Below, one piece after another: positions 6,956 through 16,286 of a DNA stretch of 64,000 bases. The stretch is from NCBI RefSeq assembly GCF_039543385.1, contig NZ_BAABJQ010000038.1, positions 1 to 64,000 of the forward strand, written 5' to 3'. The position numbers and the translations under genes were made by a program. Numbering within the stretch: the first letter of the stretch is position 1; each line of letters starts with the position of its first letter. This DNA comes from Rugosimonospora acidiphila (GTDB taxonomy: Bacteria; Actinomycetota; Actinomycetes; Mycobacteriales; Micromonosporaceae). Below the pieces are notes generated by a model, which saw only the letters and a program-made list of their open reading frames with translations, made no database searches and was not told the DNA's origin.

Positions 6956-9394
6956 TCACACCGTCGAAGGTCCCTCCGGTGGCCGGTGGTGGCGATCGGA
7001 CCGGTGGCGTTCGGGCCCGGTGTGCGCCTCGTGCCGGCCCTGAGTCTCGTGCCGGCCCTGAGCCCCATGGTGGCCCTGAACTCCGTGGTGATCCTGAGCT
7101 CCGTGGTGACCCGAAGGCTCGGGCGTCCGGCGGTGCCAGCGCAGCGGGCGCGGGTCCAGCGACCACCGCAGCCGCCGCCACCAGGAACGGCGGGCGCGCA
7201 GCTCGCCGACGTACGCGATCGCCTGGGCCCGGGCCAGCCGGGCGTCCTCCTCGCGCACGGCCGCGCCCGCGAACGTGACCCGGTTGGCCAGCGTCGCCAG
7301 GTCCAGCAGCGACGGGGCGGGCAGGCTCGATCCGGCCGCGGTGCGCCGGCGTGCGCGGGGCGCCTCGGCCACCACGGCCGCCGCGTGCGTGGCCACCTCG
7401 GTCACCGCCAGATGGGCCGCCGCCGGCCGCCCGGCCAGCCGCAGCCCGTCGAGTACCTCGTTCCACGCCGCGGCCACCCGGTCGGCGGGCGAGCCCCGGT
7501 CCAGCCGCCGCGAGCGCTCAGCGCGCCGGGCCAGCACCGCGCCGGCCAGCGCGCCCACCAGCACCACCAGCACGCCGCCCCCCAGCCCGGCCAGCAGGCC
7601 GGTGCGCACGCCGCCGGCCGGCGCCGCGGACAGGCTCGCGCTGGGCGAGGGGTGGCTTGCGTGGGCGGAGGCGGACACCGCCGGGGTCGGTTCCGGTGAG
7701 GGTGGCGGGGCCGAGGGCGGCGGCTTGGGCGCGAAGTCGTCCTCGACCGGGCGTGGTGGGGTGTCGGGGTGGGGCAGCGGGTCGAACGGTACCCAGCCCA
7801 CGCCGGTGAACAGCACCTCCGGCCAGGCCAGTGCGTCGCGACCGAGCACGCTGTGCCGGCCGGGTTGCGCGATGAAACCCACCACCACCCGGGTGGGCAG
7901 GCCGAGCATCCGGCCCAGCACCGCGAAGCTGGCCGCGAACTGCTCGCTGGTGCCGCGCTGGCCGCCCAGGTTGCGGGCGGCGAACAGGAAGAAGTTGAGG
8001 TTGGGGTAGGCGTGGCCGCTGGGCGCGTCGCTGACCAGGCTGTAGTGGTCGGAGAGGAACTCGGCGATGGCCTGGGCCCGCTGGTACGGGGAGCCGACGT
8101 CGGCACCCAACTGGTTGGCCAGCTTCGTCATCGGGTCCGGGGCGCCGACGGCCAGCTGCAGGTACCGGGCCACGGTCGGGCCGGCGGGCACGTCCGCGGC
8201 GGGCAGCAGGTTCACGTTGACCGTGGGTGCCTCGGAATGCACGGTGTAGGTCAACCCCGGGGTCAGCTCGTCGGTCAGCCGGATCACGGTGCCGGTGGCC
8301 TGGTCGTACCCGACCCGTACGCCGTCGACCTCGCGGGCGTTGGCGGCGGCGGGCAGCAGCCGGCCGTCCAGGTCATCGACGGTGATGCGCTGGTCGACGG
8401 TCCGCCCGCCGGGTGCCGGCGCGCCGGGGCCGTCCACCGGCGGCAGGGCACGTCCGGCCTGCCGGTAGTCGCCGTGGACCAGCCAGTTGACCCCGTCGTA
8501 GTCGGACAGCACGGCCAGCCGCACGCGCAGGCCGGCCGCTGGTACTCCGGTGGAGATGTCTGTGTCGAACAGCTTCTCGGTCGGGTTCAGCGCCCAGCCG
8601 GACAACCGGATCAGCGGGTTCTCGTCCTGGGTGGACAGGTTGGGTGGGGTCACGTACTTGCGCGGGTCGATCGGGGTGGCGCCCACCCGCCCGGCCAGCG
8701 CCGGCGCGACCGCGACGGCCAACCCGATGAGCACGACCAGGGTGGCGGCGCCGCTGGTGACCAGCCGCGCCCGGAGCGCGAAGCGGTCGGAGGTGCTCAG
8801 GTCTTTCGGGGTGGTGCCGGCGGGCCGGCCGGTCACCGCCAGCGCGGCGGCGGCCACCGCGGCATAGGCCAGCGGCTGCCACAGCGCGGGGTGCGCGTTG
8901 GGTCCGACCAGCAGCAGGCAGGCGGCGTACAGCACGGTGGGCGGGGCGACGCCGAACAGCACCCGGCGGTAGCGCACCGCCAGTTCGGCCCCGGCCAGCC
9001 CGGCCAGCCAGGTCGCGACCACCGGCACCAGTACGGTGTCCGGCTGGGGCTCGACCGGGATCAGCGCGGTCAGCAGCCGGGGGATGCCGTTGCCGACGGC
9101 GTCGCGCCACGTCGCCCACAGCGGGCCGGCAAGACCCGCGTGCGCGGCCGCGAGGCGCACCGCCAGCAGGCTGTAGGCCAGCAGCGCCACCGCGGAGATC
9201 GGCGCGACCGTGTAGGCGGGCAGCCGGCGCACCAGCGTCGACAGCAGCACCGAGGCGACCGCGGCGCCCAGCAGCAGGCGGGTGAGCAGATCGCCGTGGT
9301 AGATGCGGGCCAGCGGCAGCGCGGCCAGGGCCACCAGGGCCGCCAGCGCCGCGGCCACGCCCAGCCGCCTCACCATCGCTCGAGCCCGTCCCAC
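6956..9394 (-). CDS. TgpA-type membrane transglutaminase-fold protein, catalytic residues replaced
   Basis: 812 residues. The N-terminal 230 residues hold about six to seven membrane helices, followed by an extracytoplasmic region with a transglutaminase core, a Pro/Ser linker, another helix and a cytoplasmic DUF4129-like tail. The motif where the catalytic Cys is expected reads GTSEQFAASFAVLGR (Ser instead of Cys), and the His position reads ALAWPEVLF (Leu instead of His); only the Asp of PFDPLP remains. The protein is therefore probably not an active transglutaminase. The last 60 residues are a His/Gln/Gly repeat tail (HHGAQ/HHGVQG units). It is last in the Fn3-MoxR-DUF58 operon and overlaps DUF58 by 25 nt. 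Confidence 0.9.
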   Translation of the reverse strand: MGRARAMVRRLGVAAALAALVALAALPLARIYHGDLLTRLLLGAAVASVLLSTLVRRLPAYTVAPISAVALLAYSLLAVRLAAAHAGLAGPLWATWRDAVGNGIPRLLTALIPVEPQPDTVLVPVVATWLAGLAGAELAVRYRRVLFGVAPPTVLYAACLLLVGPNAHPALWQPLAYAAVAAAALAVTGRPAGTTPKDLSTSDRFALRARLVTSGAATLVVLIGLAVAVAPALAGRVGATPIDPRKYVTPPNLSTQDENPLIRLSGWALNPTEKLFDTDISTGVPAAGLRVRLAVLSDYDGVNWLVHGDYRQAGRALPPVDGPGAPAPGGRTVDQRITVDDLDGRLLPAAANAREVDGVRVGYDQATGTVIRLTDELTPGLTYTVHSEAPTVNVNLLPAADVPAGPTVARYLQLAVGAPDPMTKLANQLGADVGSPYQRAQAIAEFLSDHYSLVSDAPSGHAYPNLNFFLFAARNLGGQRGTSEQFAASFAVLGRMLGLPTRVVVGFIAQPGRHSVLGRDALAWPEVLFTGVGWVPFDPLPHPDTPPRPVEDDFAPKPPPSAPPPSPEPTPAVSASAHASHPSPSASLSAAPAGGVRTGLLAGLGGGVLVVLVGALAGAVLARRAERSRRLDRGSPADRVAAAWNEVLDGLRLAGRPAAAHLAVTEVATHAAAVVAEAPRARRRTAAGSSLPAPSLLDLATLANRVTFAGAAVREEDARLARAQAIAYVGELRARRSWWRRLRWSLDPRPLRWHRRTPEPSGHHGAQDHHGVQGHHGAQGRHETQGRHEAHTGPERHRSDRHHRPPEGPSTV

Positions 9395-10545
9395 GCGGCG
9401 GCGAAGGAGGCCGCGTCGGGTACCGCGAGCACCCGCACACCCTCCACCGTGGACGGTACGGCGGCCGGGTCGCCGAACACGCCGGCCACGATCGTCGGGT
9501 ACCGGGGGTGCAGCGCGCCGACCGGTGCCAGGTCCTCGGCGCTGCCGCTGCCCGTCAGGTAGACCAAAGTGTCGCCCAGCCGGTACTGGCGCAGCCGGTC
9601 GATCGCCGCACCGAGCCGGTCGCCGGGGTGCAGCTGCGCCTCGGCCAGCCGGTCCAGCAGCGGGGCGACGTCCACCCGGCGGGCGCCGGCCGGACCCATC
9701 GCCTGGTGCTCGCGCGTGCCGGGGGCCGAGGCGGCGCCGACCAGCAGCAGTTCGGCGGCCAGGTCCTCGCGCACCGCGGCGACCAGTACCGAGGCGGCCG
9801 CCTCGCAGGCGTGCTCGAAGTCGTCTGGCTGCGGGTAGGCGCCGGCCCGGTCGTCGAGCAGCACGACCAGCCGGGGCAGGCTGGTGTCCACGTACTCGCG
9901 CACCATCAGCTCACCGATGCGGGCGGTGGTACGCCAGTGGACCCGGCGCAGCTCGTCGCCGATGACGTACTGGCGTAGGGCGTCGAACGTGATGTTGCCA
10001 TGCGGTACCCGGTCGATGCGCCCGTCCAGGCTGCGCGCGATGCCGGCCGGCACGGCCGCCAGCGGGTGCGAGCGGGGGTGCACCCACACCCGGGCGGTGC
10101 CGCCGTGGGTGCGCCGCGCGCCGAGCAGGCCCAGCGGGTCGCGGCGGGTCACGCTCAGCGGCCCGACCTGGACCACGCCGCGCCGGGCGGTGGGTACCGG
10201 GTAGCTCACGGTGGTGTCCCGGGCGGGGCGCAGCCGGATCAGCGGCACCGCTACCGTGGCGCCGCCGCAGCGATCCTGGGCGATCAGGGTGGCGGCGACC
10301 AACCGGCTGCCGTTGTGCACCACCAGCGTCTGGGTGCACGGCTGGCCGCGGGCCACCCGGTCGGGCTCGACGGTGCGGGTCACGGACAGCCGGGGTCGCC
10401 AGGCGGCGTAGGCCAGGGCGCAGGCCGCGGCCAGCAGCGCGACGGCGCCCAGCACGGCCAGCTCCGGGTAGCCGAAGGTGAATCCGGCCCCGATCAGCAC
10501 CGCGCCACCGCCGGTGACGGCTAGTCCGCGCCCGGTCGGCTTCAC
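9370..10545 (-). CDS. DUF58 membrane-associated protein
   Basis: 391 residues from GTG 10545, overlapping the MoxR stop by 4 nt. Two hydrophobic helices (about 10-50) anchor it, followed by an extracytoplasmic-type beta domain and then the DUF58 region with the family signature ELRRVHWRTTARIGELMVRE (about 195-215). The C-terminal half resembles a vWA-like fold (LVVLLDDRAGAY). DUF58 proteins pair with MoxR ATPases, which act as chaperones or metal-insertion factors for vWA-like partners. The gene order MoxR-DUF58-transglutaminase is widespread, and the assembly probably works at the cell envelope. Confidence 0.9.
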   Translation of the reverse strand: MKPTGRGLAVTGGGAVLIGAGFTFGYPELAVLGAVALLAAACALAYAAWRPRLSVTRTVEPDRVARGQPCTQTLVVHNGSRLVAATLIAQDRCGGATVAVPLIRLRPARDTTVSYPVPTARRGVVQVGPLSVTRRDPLGLLGARRTHGGTARVWVHPRSHPLAAVPAGIARSLDGRIDRVPHGNITFDALRQYVIGDELRRVHWRTTARIGELMVREYVDTSLPRLVVLLDDRAGAYPQPDDFEHACEAAASVLVAAVREDLAAELLLVGAASAPGTREHQAMGPAGARRVDVAPLLDRLAEAQLHPGDRLGAAIDRLRQYRLGDTLVYLTGSGSAEDLAPVGALHPRYPTIVAGVFGDPAAVPSTVEGVRVLAVPDAASFAAAWDGLERW

Positions 10546-11540
10546 ACTGGCTGCGCCGCGGGTACGGCGACGGATTCCCGCACGCCGGCGAGGATCTGCT
10601 CGGCGGTGGTGCCGCGCAGTTGGGAGTCGGGCGACAGCAGCAGCCGGTGGGCGAAGACCGGCTCGATGAGCACCTGCAGGTCCTCGGGCACCACGTAGTT
10701 GCGTCCGTCCAGCAGCGCGTAGGCGCTGGCCGCCTTGGTCAGGGCTATCGCGCCGCGGGGGCTGACCCCGACGCGCACGTGGGGGTGGTTGCGGGTGGCG
10801 GCGGCCAGCCGGACGGCGTAGGTGTAGAGCGGGTCGGCCAGGTAGACCCGCCGGCCCAGCTCGATGGCCTGGGCGATGGCGCTGGTGTCGGTGACCGGCT
10901 CCAGCTGGTCGGGGCTGCGCCCGGCCGCGGCGCCGCGCAGCACGTCGATCTCGACGGCCTCGTCCGGATATCCCACCGACAGTTTCATCAGGAACCGGTC
11001 CAGCTGAGCCTCCGGCAGGCGGTACGTGCCGTCCATCTCCACCGGGTTCTGCGTGGCCACCACCAGAAACGGCCGTGGCACCGGATGACGCACCCCGTCA
11101 ACCGTCACATACCGCTCCTCCATCACCTCCAACAACGCCGACTGCGTCTTGGGCGACGCCCGGTTGATCTCATCCGCGATCACGATGTTCGCGAACACCG
11201 GACCCGGATGAAACTCGAACCCCCGGGTCGCCTGGTTGAAGATCGTCACCCCGGTCACGTCGCTGGGCAGCAGATCCGGCGTGAACTGGATCCGACGCCA
11301 CGCCCCCTGCACCACCGCCGCGATCGCCCGCGCCAACGTCGTCTTACCAACCCCCGGCACATCCTCGACCAACAGATGGCCCTCGGCCAGCAACGCCGTC
11401 AACGCCAACCGGACGACCGGTGCCTTGCCCAGCACGACCGAACCGATGGCGTAGCCCAGGCGGTTGGCGAACGCGGCGAAGTTGGCGGCCTCCTCGGGGC
11501 TGGGAGCGTCGTTGCGCTGGATGAGTGGTGGCTGCGTCAC
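10542..11540 (-). CDS. MoxR-family AAA+ ATPase
   Basis: 332 residues from GTG 11540, with AAGGAG about 9 nt upstream; the frame extends further but without a ribosome site. Walker A is VEDVPGVGKTTLARAIAA, Walker B is IVIADEINRASPKTQSALLE and the sensor region is FLVVATQNPVEMDGTYRLPE. The C-terminal lid domain contains RVGVSPRGAIALTKAASAYA. MoxR ATPases remodel vWA-type client proteins; the DUF58 gene starts inside its stop codon (GTGA overlap) and is the likely client. It lies downstream of the fibronectin protein with a 20-nt gap. Confidence 0.94.
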   Translation of the reverse strand: MTQPPLIQRNDAPSPEEAANFAAFANRLGYAIGSVVLGKAPVVRLALTALLAEGHLLVEDVPGVGKTTLARAIAAVVQGAWRRIQFTPDLLPSDVTGVTIFNQATRGFEFHPGPVFANIVIADEINRASPKTQSALLEVMEERYVTVDGVRHPVPRPFLVVATQNPVEMDGTYRLPEAQLDRFLMKLSVGYPDEAVEIDVLRGAAAGRSPDQLEPVTDTSAIAQAIELGRRVYLADPLYTYAVRLAAATRNHPHVRVGVSPRGAIALTKAASAYALLDGRNYVVPEDLQVLIEPVFAHRLLLSPDSQLRGTTAEQILAGVRESVAVPAAQPV

Positions 11541-11560
11541 GGTCTGTACTCCTTGCGGTG

Positions 11561-14137
11561 CTAACACTTCGGTAGGTTCCCGATGGAGGCACCGCCGTCG
11601 AGGTTGACCCACGCATACGGGATGTAGTTGTTCCCGCTGAAGGTTATCCGCAGCCACTGGTTGGTCTGCTTACCGCCATACGGTTTCGCGTTGACCGTTT
11701 GACCTGTGGTCCAGCACTGGGTGCTCACCTGTCCCGGGGCGTACACGTGGCCCACCTCGTTGCCGTCGGTCTGGGTCGGCGAGGTGTAGACCCAGATGCC
11801 CCCGGTGGTCGAGCTGTGCCCGCAGTAGCTCTCGTTCGTGCAGACCACGGTGCCGGTGATCGTCGGGGTGGTCACGCTGCCGGTGAAGGTGGCCGAGCCG
11901 GCCTTGTTCGACGCGGTCACCGCGAAGCTGTACTTGGTGGCCGGCCACAGCCCGGTCTTGGTGCCGCCGGTACACGGGAAGGAGGCGGCCGGCGCCACCC
12001 CGACCAGCGCGAGCGTGCAGGTGGTCGTGCTGCCGTTGCCGTTGACCGTGAACGGCACCTTGATGGCGTTGTAGCCGCTGGCCGCCGCCGTGCCCTTGGT
12101 GATCACCGGAACGTTGATGGTCTTGGCGGTGGCGCTGGCCGCGGGCCCGTCGCCGGCCTGGTTGACCGCCTTGACGCTGACCCGCACGGTGGCGCCGTTG
12201 GCGAAGCCGTCGAGCGTCACCGAGGTCGCCCCGGTGACGTCCTGGCTGGTGTCGCCGGAGGTGACCACGTACTTGGTGATCTGCCGGCCGTTGTCCTCGG
12301 CCGGCTGCCAGGACACGCTGATCGCGCCCTTGGCGTCGACGGTGGCCGCGCCCAGTTGCTGCGGCGCGCCCGGCAGCGTGTAGGGCACCACCGAGTTGCT
12401 GGTCGGGGAGGCCTTGGAACTGGCGCCCTTGTCGTTGATGGCGCTGACCGTGAACGCGTACTGCGTGCCGTAGTCGAGCTTGCCCGGCGCGATGGTCAGC
12501 GTGGTCTTCGACGTCGTCATCGGGTCGACCGCGGCGCCGCCGGAGACCGTGGCCACCGAGTAGCTGACCACGTTGTGGCCCAGGCCGTTGGCGGCCGGCC
12601 ACTGCACGACCACTGAACCGTCCTTCTGCTCCTGCGCGCTCACGCTGGCCGGCGGGTCCGGCACGTCGGAGGTCGGCATCACCGGGTTGGCCGACCGTTT
12701 GGGGCCGGCGCCCTTGGCGTTGACCGCGTACACGCTGAACGTGTACGTCTGCCCGTTGGTCAGGCCGGTCACGTCCAGCGAGCGCTGCTTGGCGCCCACC
12801 TCGTGCGGCTGACCGTCGCCCTCGATCACGTACTTGGTGATCGCCGAGCCGTGGGCGCTGGCCGCGCCCCAGGTGATGTGCGCCGAGGCGTTGCCGGCCA
12901 CGGCGGCCACCCGCACCGGCGCGCCAGGCGGCCCGACCGGTGGTGGCGGGGGCGGCGGGGGAGGTGGTGGGGGAGACGGCGGCGGGTCCCCGCCCAGCAC
13001 GTTGTTGGCGTACTTGTCGACCACCTTGACCCGGTTGTGGTTGTCGACCACCCGGGCGGTGGAGGAGCGCGGCGCGTTGATGAACAGGTGGTCGGTCTTG
13101 ACGTCCAGCTCCAGCGAGCCGCCCGCGTTCGGGATGGCGATCGTGCTGACCAGCTTGCCGGCCGAGTCCAGCACGTACACGTTGCCCGCGTCGTTGTCGG
13201 CCACGTACAGCCGTCCGGCGAACGGAACCGCCGGGGACAGCTTGCCGCCGTGGCCCGGCACCGCGAAGTCGGTGACGCGCCCGTCGGCCACCACGTACAC
13301 GTGGCGATCGTCCTCGACGGTCACCGGGATGCTCGAGCCGCTGCCGCCGGTGGCCGCCGGCAGCGAGCCGGTGCCGCTCATCGGCACGCTCAAGGTGTGC
13401 TTCTGCGCGCCGCGCACGGTGGTCAGCGTGTCGCCGGTCTGGTCCAGCACCGCCACGCCGGTGTCCAGGGTGGACATCGTCAGATCGTGGCCGGGGTCGC
13501 CGACCGTGACGGTCTGCGCCACGCTCGGGGTGGTGGTGGCCGCCACGCCCTTGGCCGGGTGCGGCACCGCCGGGCGGATGCCGACCACGGTGCCCTCGGT
13601 CTGGACCAGCAGCCACAGCGTGCCGTTGCCGTCGAAGGCGCCGCCGGACAACCCCGGCGGGAACCGCAACGGGCTACCGGTCGGTGCCAGGGTCAACGGG
13701 TCGAGTTGGCGGACCACGCCCTGCACCGAATCGATGATGAACCCGGAGTCGCCGGAGAGCACCACGCTGACGCCCAGACCGGCGGTGGTCTGGCTGGTGG
13801 CCGCGACCTGCAGGGTCGACAGGTCCAGGGAGCTGACCTTGCCGGTGTTCAGGTCACGCATGATGAGGTACCGGTCGGTCTGGCTGACCTGGATCACGTG
13901 CCCCTGCGCGTCGACCACCTTGTAGCGGGTGTCGACCCGGCCGGTCTCGGCGTTGACCCGGGCGATCTCACCCCGGTTGGACGACCACATCCACAGGCTC
14001 GCGTTCGAGGTGGCCAGGGCGTGGTTGGTGGCGCCGAGCCCGAGCACGGTCGCACCCATCGCGACCGCCAGGCCGAGCACGGTCCCCAGGGTGACCCACG
14101 CACCCCGGCCTCGTACAAATTTGCCCGTCCGCGACAT
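11561..14137 (-). CDS. membrane-anchored fibronectin type III surface protein
   Basis: 858 residues from ATG 14137, with GAGG 7 nt upstream; a GTG six bases earlier is possible. One N-terminal helix (about 13-35) acts as an anchor. Residues from about 40 to 370 look like a repeated-strand beta-propeller-like region (SLDLSTLQVAATSQT, FIIDSVQGVVRQLDPLTL). A proline-rich linker (a run of 13 prolines with few breaks, near 12940-12985) precedes at least three fibronectin III domains (about 400-670). A Cys-containing C-terminal domain of about 60 residues with SH3-like spacing follows. It heads the MoxR-DUF58-transglutaminase operon and is probably the exported substrate or scaffold of that system. 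Confidence 0.88.
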   Translation of the reverse strand: MSRTGKFVRGRGAWVTLGTVLGLAVAMGATVLGLGATNHALATSNASLWMWSSNRGEIARVNAETGRVDTRYKVVDAQGHVIQVSQTDRYLIMRDLNTGKVSSLDLSTLQVAATSQTTAGLGVSVVLSGDSGFIIDSVQGVVRQLDPLTLAPTGSPLRFPPGLSGGAFDGNGTLWLLVQTEGTVVGIRPAVPHPAKGVAATTTPSVAQTVTVGDPGHDLTMSTLDTGVAVLDQTGDTLTTVRGAQKHTLSVPMSGTGSLPAATGGSGSSIPVTVEDDRHVYVVADGRVTDFAVPGHGGKLSPAVPFAGRLYVADNDAGNVYVLDSAGKLVSTIAIPNAGGSLELDVKTDHLFINAPRSSTARVVDNHNRVKVVDKYANNVLGGDPPPSPPPPPPPPPPPPVGPPGAPVRVAAVAGNASAHITWGAASAHGSAITKYVIEGDGQPHEVGAKQRSLDVTGLTNGQTYTFSVYAVNAKGAGPKRSANPVMPTSDVPDPPASVSAQEQKDGSVVVQWPAANGLGHNVVSYSVATVSGGAAVDPMTTSKTTLTIAPGKLDYGTQYAFTVSAINDKGASSKASPTSNSVVPYTLPGAPQQLGAATVDAKGAISVSWQPAEDNGRQITKYVVTSGDTSQDVTGATSVTLDGFANGATVRVSVKAVNQAGDGPAASATAKTINVPVITKGTAAASGYNAIKVPFTVNGNGSTTTCTLALVGVAPAASFPCTGGTKTGLWPATKYSFAVTASNKAGSATFTGSVTTPTITGTVVCTNESYCGHSSTTGGIWVYTSPTQTDGNEVGHVYAPGQVSTQCWTTGQTVNAKPYGGKQTNQWLRITFSGNNYIPYAWVNLDGGASIGNLPKC

Positions 14138-14334
14138 CGTCACGCCTCACCGTCGGCGTCGCACCGGTGCGTCGGGTGCCGGGTGGTGCTGGTTGGCGCC
14201 CATCCGCAAGTCCGCGGGCCATCATAGGGGCCGGGAAGGGCCCAAGGAAAGCCACTGCGTGTGCCTGTGGATACCCCGCGCTACCGCTACCGCTACCGTC
14301 CACAGCGGACAGTTACCGATCGGCTACACGCTGG

Positions 14335-15609
14335 TTATCGGCTCGGTGAGATCGTGGGGTGGCCCGTGCGCTGGGTACAGGTCAGCGCCGAGGTGGCCAC
14401 CTCGTTGGTCGTGTACACCGCCACCACGGTGAAGCAGTAATCCACGTCCGGGTTGAGCCCGTTGACCGTGTAGGCGCTCTGCCCCGCCGGAAGCGTCTGG
14501 AACGCCCGGGACTCCTCGCCGGCCCGGCCGCCCGCGACCACGAACGGCACCCGACCCGAACTCGGGTCGGTCCACGTCAGCGTCACCGACACGCCGTTGT
14601 CGCGCAGCCGCACGTCCGTCGGCGCCAGACGCGTCGAGGCCGACGGCGAGGTGGCCGGCGGGCTACCCTGCGGCGAGGCGTGGTGCCCGCCGAACGCGAA
14701 CACGCCGATCGCGACACCGGCCACCACCACGGCCAGCGTGATGACGGCCATCGCGATCAGCGGACCCCGGGAGCGAGGCCGGCTCGGGGCGGGCCGCTGC
14801 GCCCCCGGGCGAGCACTCCACGGTCCGCCGCCGGGCGCGGCCCAGTCGTACGGTTGGTTGCCCGTCCCGCGCGCCGGCGGCGCCGGGTGCTGCTGCCAGG
14901 TCGTCGGCGTGCGCTGGGTCGGCATCGGGATCCCCGGGCCCGGCGGGCCGGTGCCAGGCCCCCCGGGCCCGGGGAATGCGACCGGGTTCGGCGGTAGGTA
15001 CACGCCGGCGTCACCGGTCGGCTCGGGTTGCGGCGACGACGGCTCGTCCCGGGCCACCGGCCGGTACACGCCCGGCTCGACGGGAATCACCGTCTCGTCC
15101 GCATCGGCCGGCGTCCGCGGTCCGGGCGGCGCCGCCGCCTCCGGCGGCTGCACGGTCACCTGCGTGGGCGGCGGCGGTGGCACGTCCACCCCGAGGTAGC
15201 GCTGCGAGGTGCGCACGTACGGGTGGTCGGGCCCCAGTACCGTCGGGCCGTAGCGGGCCACGCGCGCGAGATTGCGCCGCGCCTCGTGCTTGTTGCCCAA
15301 CTCGTCGGCGATGGCACCGAGCTCGGCGGAGATGAGCAAAATCAGCGGATCGGCCTCGCCCAGGCCGAGCAGGCCCCCCTCCAGGGCCTCCTCCAGCACC
15401 CGGCGCGCGGCGGACAGTTCGCCAAGCTCTCGGTGGACGGTCGCCAGCCGGCGTTGGGTCTCGACCACCGCGGGATCGTCGGAGCCCAGCTGAGCGGCGG
15501 CCACATCGACGGCCGGCTCCAGCAGGTCACGGGCCGCCACGAAGTTGCCCTGGGCGCGAAGATCGTCCGCGTGTTGCCAGGTCGCACTCAGTGGTGGTGG
15601 TGCAGACAC
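14335..15609 (-). CDS. TPR-like / fibronectin III single-pass membrane protein
   Basis: 424 residues from GTG 15609; an upstream TTG at 15639 is the alternative. The N-terminal 150 residues are helical TPR-like repeats (LEPAVDVAAAQLGSDDPAVV, LGPDHPYVRTSQRYL). A long Pro/Gly-rich disordered region follows, then one membrane helix (AMAVITLAVVVAGVAIGVFA, about 295-315), then one extracellular fibronectin III domain (SVTLTWTDPSSG ... VDYCFTVVAV). The layout matches actinobacterial cytoplasm-to-surface proteins that accompany the neighbouring Fn3/MoxR operon. A GTCC-acagc-GGAC repeat occurs on both sides of the gene. Confidence 0.8.
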   Translation of the reverse strand: MSAPPPLSATWQHADDLRAQGNFVAARDLLEPAVDVAAAQLGSDDPAVVETQRRLATVHRELGELSAARRVLEEALEGGLLGLGEADPLILLISAELGAIADELGNKHEARRNLARVARYGPTVLGPDHPYVRTSQRYLGVDVPPPPPTQVTVQPPEAAAPPGPRTPADADETVIPVEPGVYRPVARDEPSSPQPEPTGDAGVYLPPNPVAFPGPGGPGTGPPGPGIPMPTQRTPTTWQQHPAPPARGTGNQPYDWAAPGGGPWSARPGAQRPAPSRPRSRGPLIAMAVITLAVVVAGVAIGVFAFGGHHASPQGSPPATSPSASTRLAPTDVRLRDNGVSVTLTWTDPSSGRVPFVVAGGRAGEESRAFQTLPAGQSAYTVNGLNPDVDYCFTVVAVYTTNEVATSALTCTQRTGHPTISPSR

Positions 15610-16286
15610 GTGGTCATGCTGCCGCCTGACCGGCCACAATGCCAGTCACCGCTCCGGCGCGCCGTGCTACTTCGTCCGAAGCTGCGCACCGGGTGTTCGG
15701 GTGGGCCGGTGTTCCGTCGGGTGTCCACAGCGGACAGATGCCGGCTGTGTCGGCTGGTTATGCCGATTGTCGATCGGTCCGGCGGGTGGGTTTTGGCCGT
15801 GCGGGTTGGCGGCTACGCGGATGGATCTCGTGAATGCTCACAGTGGACGGTGAGCGCGATCCGTTGACAGATGGTGGTTGTTGGGTTGCGTAGTGTGATG
15901 CTCGGGGTCGAGGGCCTCGCGGTTCGACGTGCGGGGTCCGCGGTGATGCCGGTCGGCGATGCCCGGGGTGAGCCATCGGGCGCGGTGCCGGCCGGGGCGT
16001 GCCTGCGGGTCCGCCGACGCTGGTGCCGGTGCCCGTGATGCCGATGACTTACCAGCGGCTTGCCGGCTCGTTGTGGAGTCCGGCTCGGCGGCGCCGGGGT
16101 TGGAGCCTTGCTCGGCGGTCTGGCGCGGTGGCGGGGATTGGGGTGCGGGTTCGACGTCTGGCCCGGCGTCCCCGGGCGACGGGGGTTGATCGGTTGACGG
16201 TGGAGTTCGCGGTTACCGGAGGGTAACGTCCCTGTGGCGCCGGCCACGATGGCGGACCTTCGACAAGGCTCTCGGATGGGGGATCG
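15610..16286. other. 677-bp intergenic region, no convincing gene
   Basis: Short open frames exist on both strands but lack ribosome sites or recognisable sequence. Features seen are a second copy of the GTCCACAGCGGACAG element at 15723-15737 (first copy 14298-14312) and a TTGACA box at 15864-15869, followed 21 nt later by TAGTGT; that spacing is too long for a standard promoter. The SDR ribosome site lies at the right end. I see no RNA gene. Confidence 0.5.

Noticed and set aside
7769..9562. 597-codon plus-strand open frame opposite the transglutaminase-like gene
   Set aside because: Gly/Gln/Arg-rich composition typical of antisense frames in GC-rich DNA; no domain.
12940..12990. GGT/GGC-rich tandem stretch resembling a repeat array
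   Set aside because: It encodes the polyproline linker of the fibronectin protein; no CRISPR-like spacing exists here or elsewhere in the window.
12803..14227. 474-codon plus-strand open frame opposite the fibronectin protein
   Set aside because: Same reason; the minus-strand gene has a signal anchor, fibronectin domains and an operon context.
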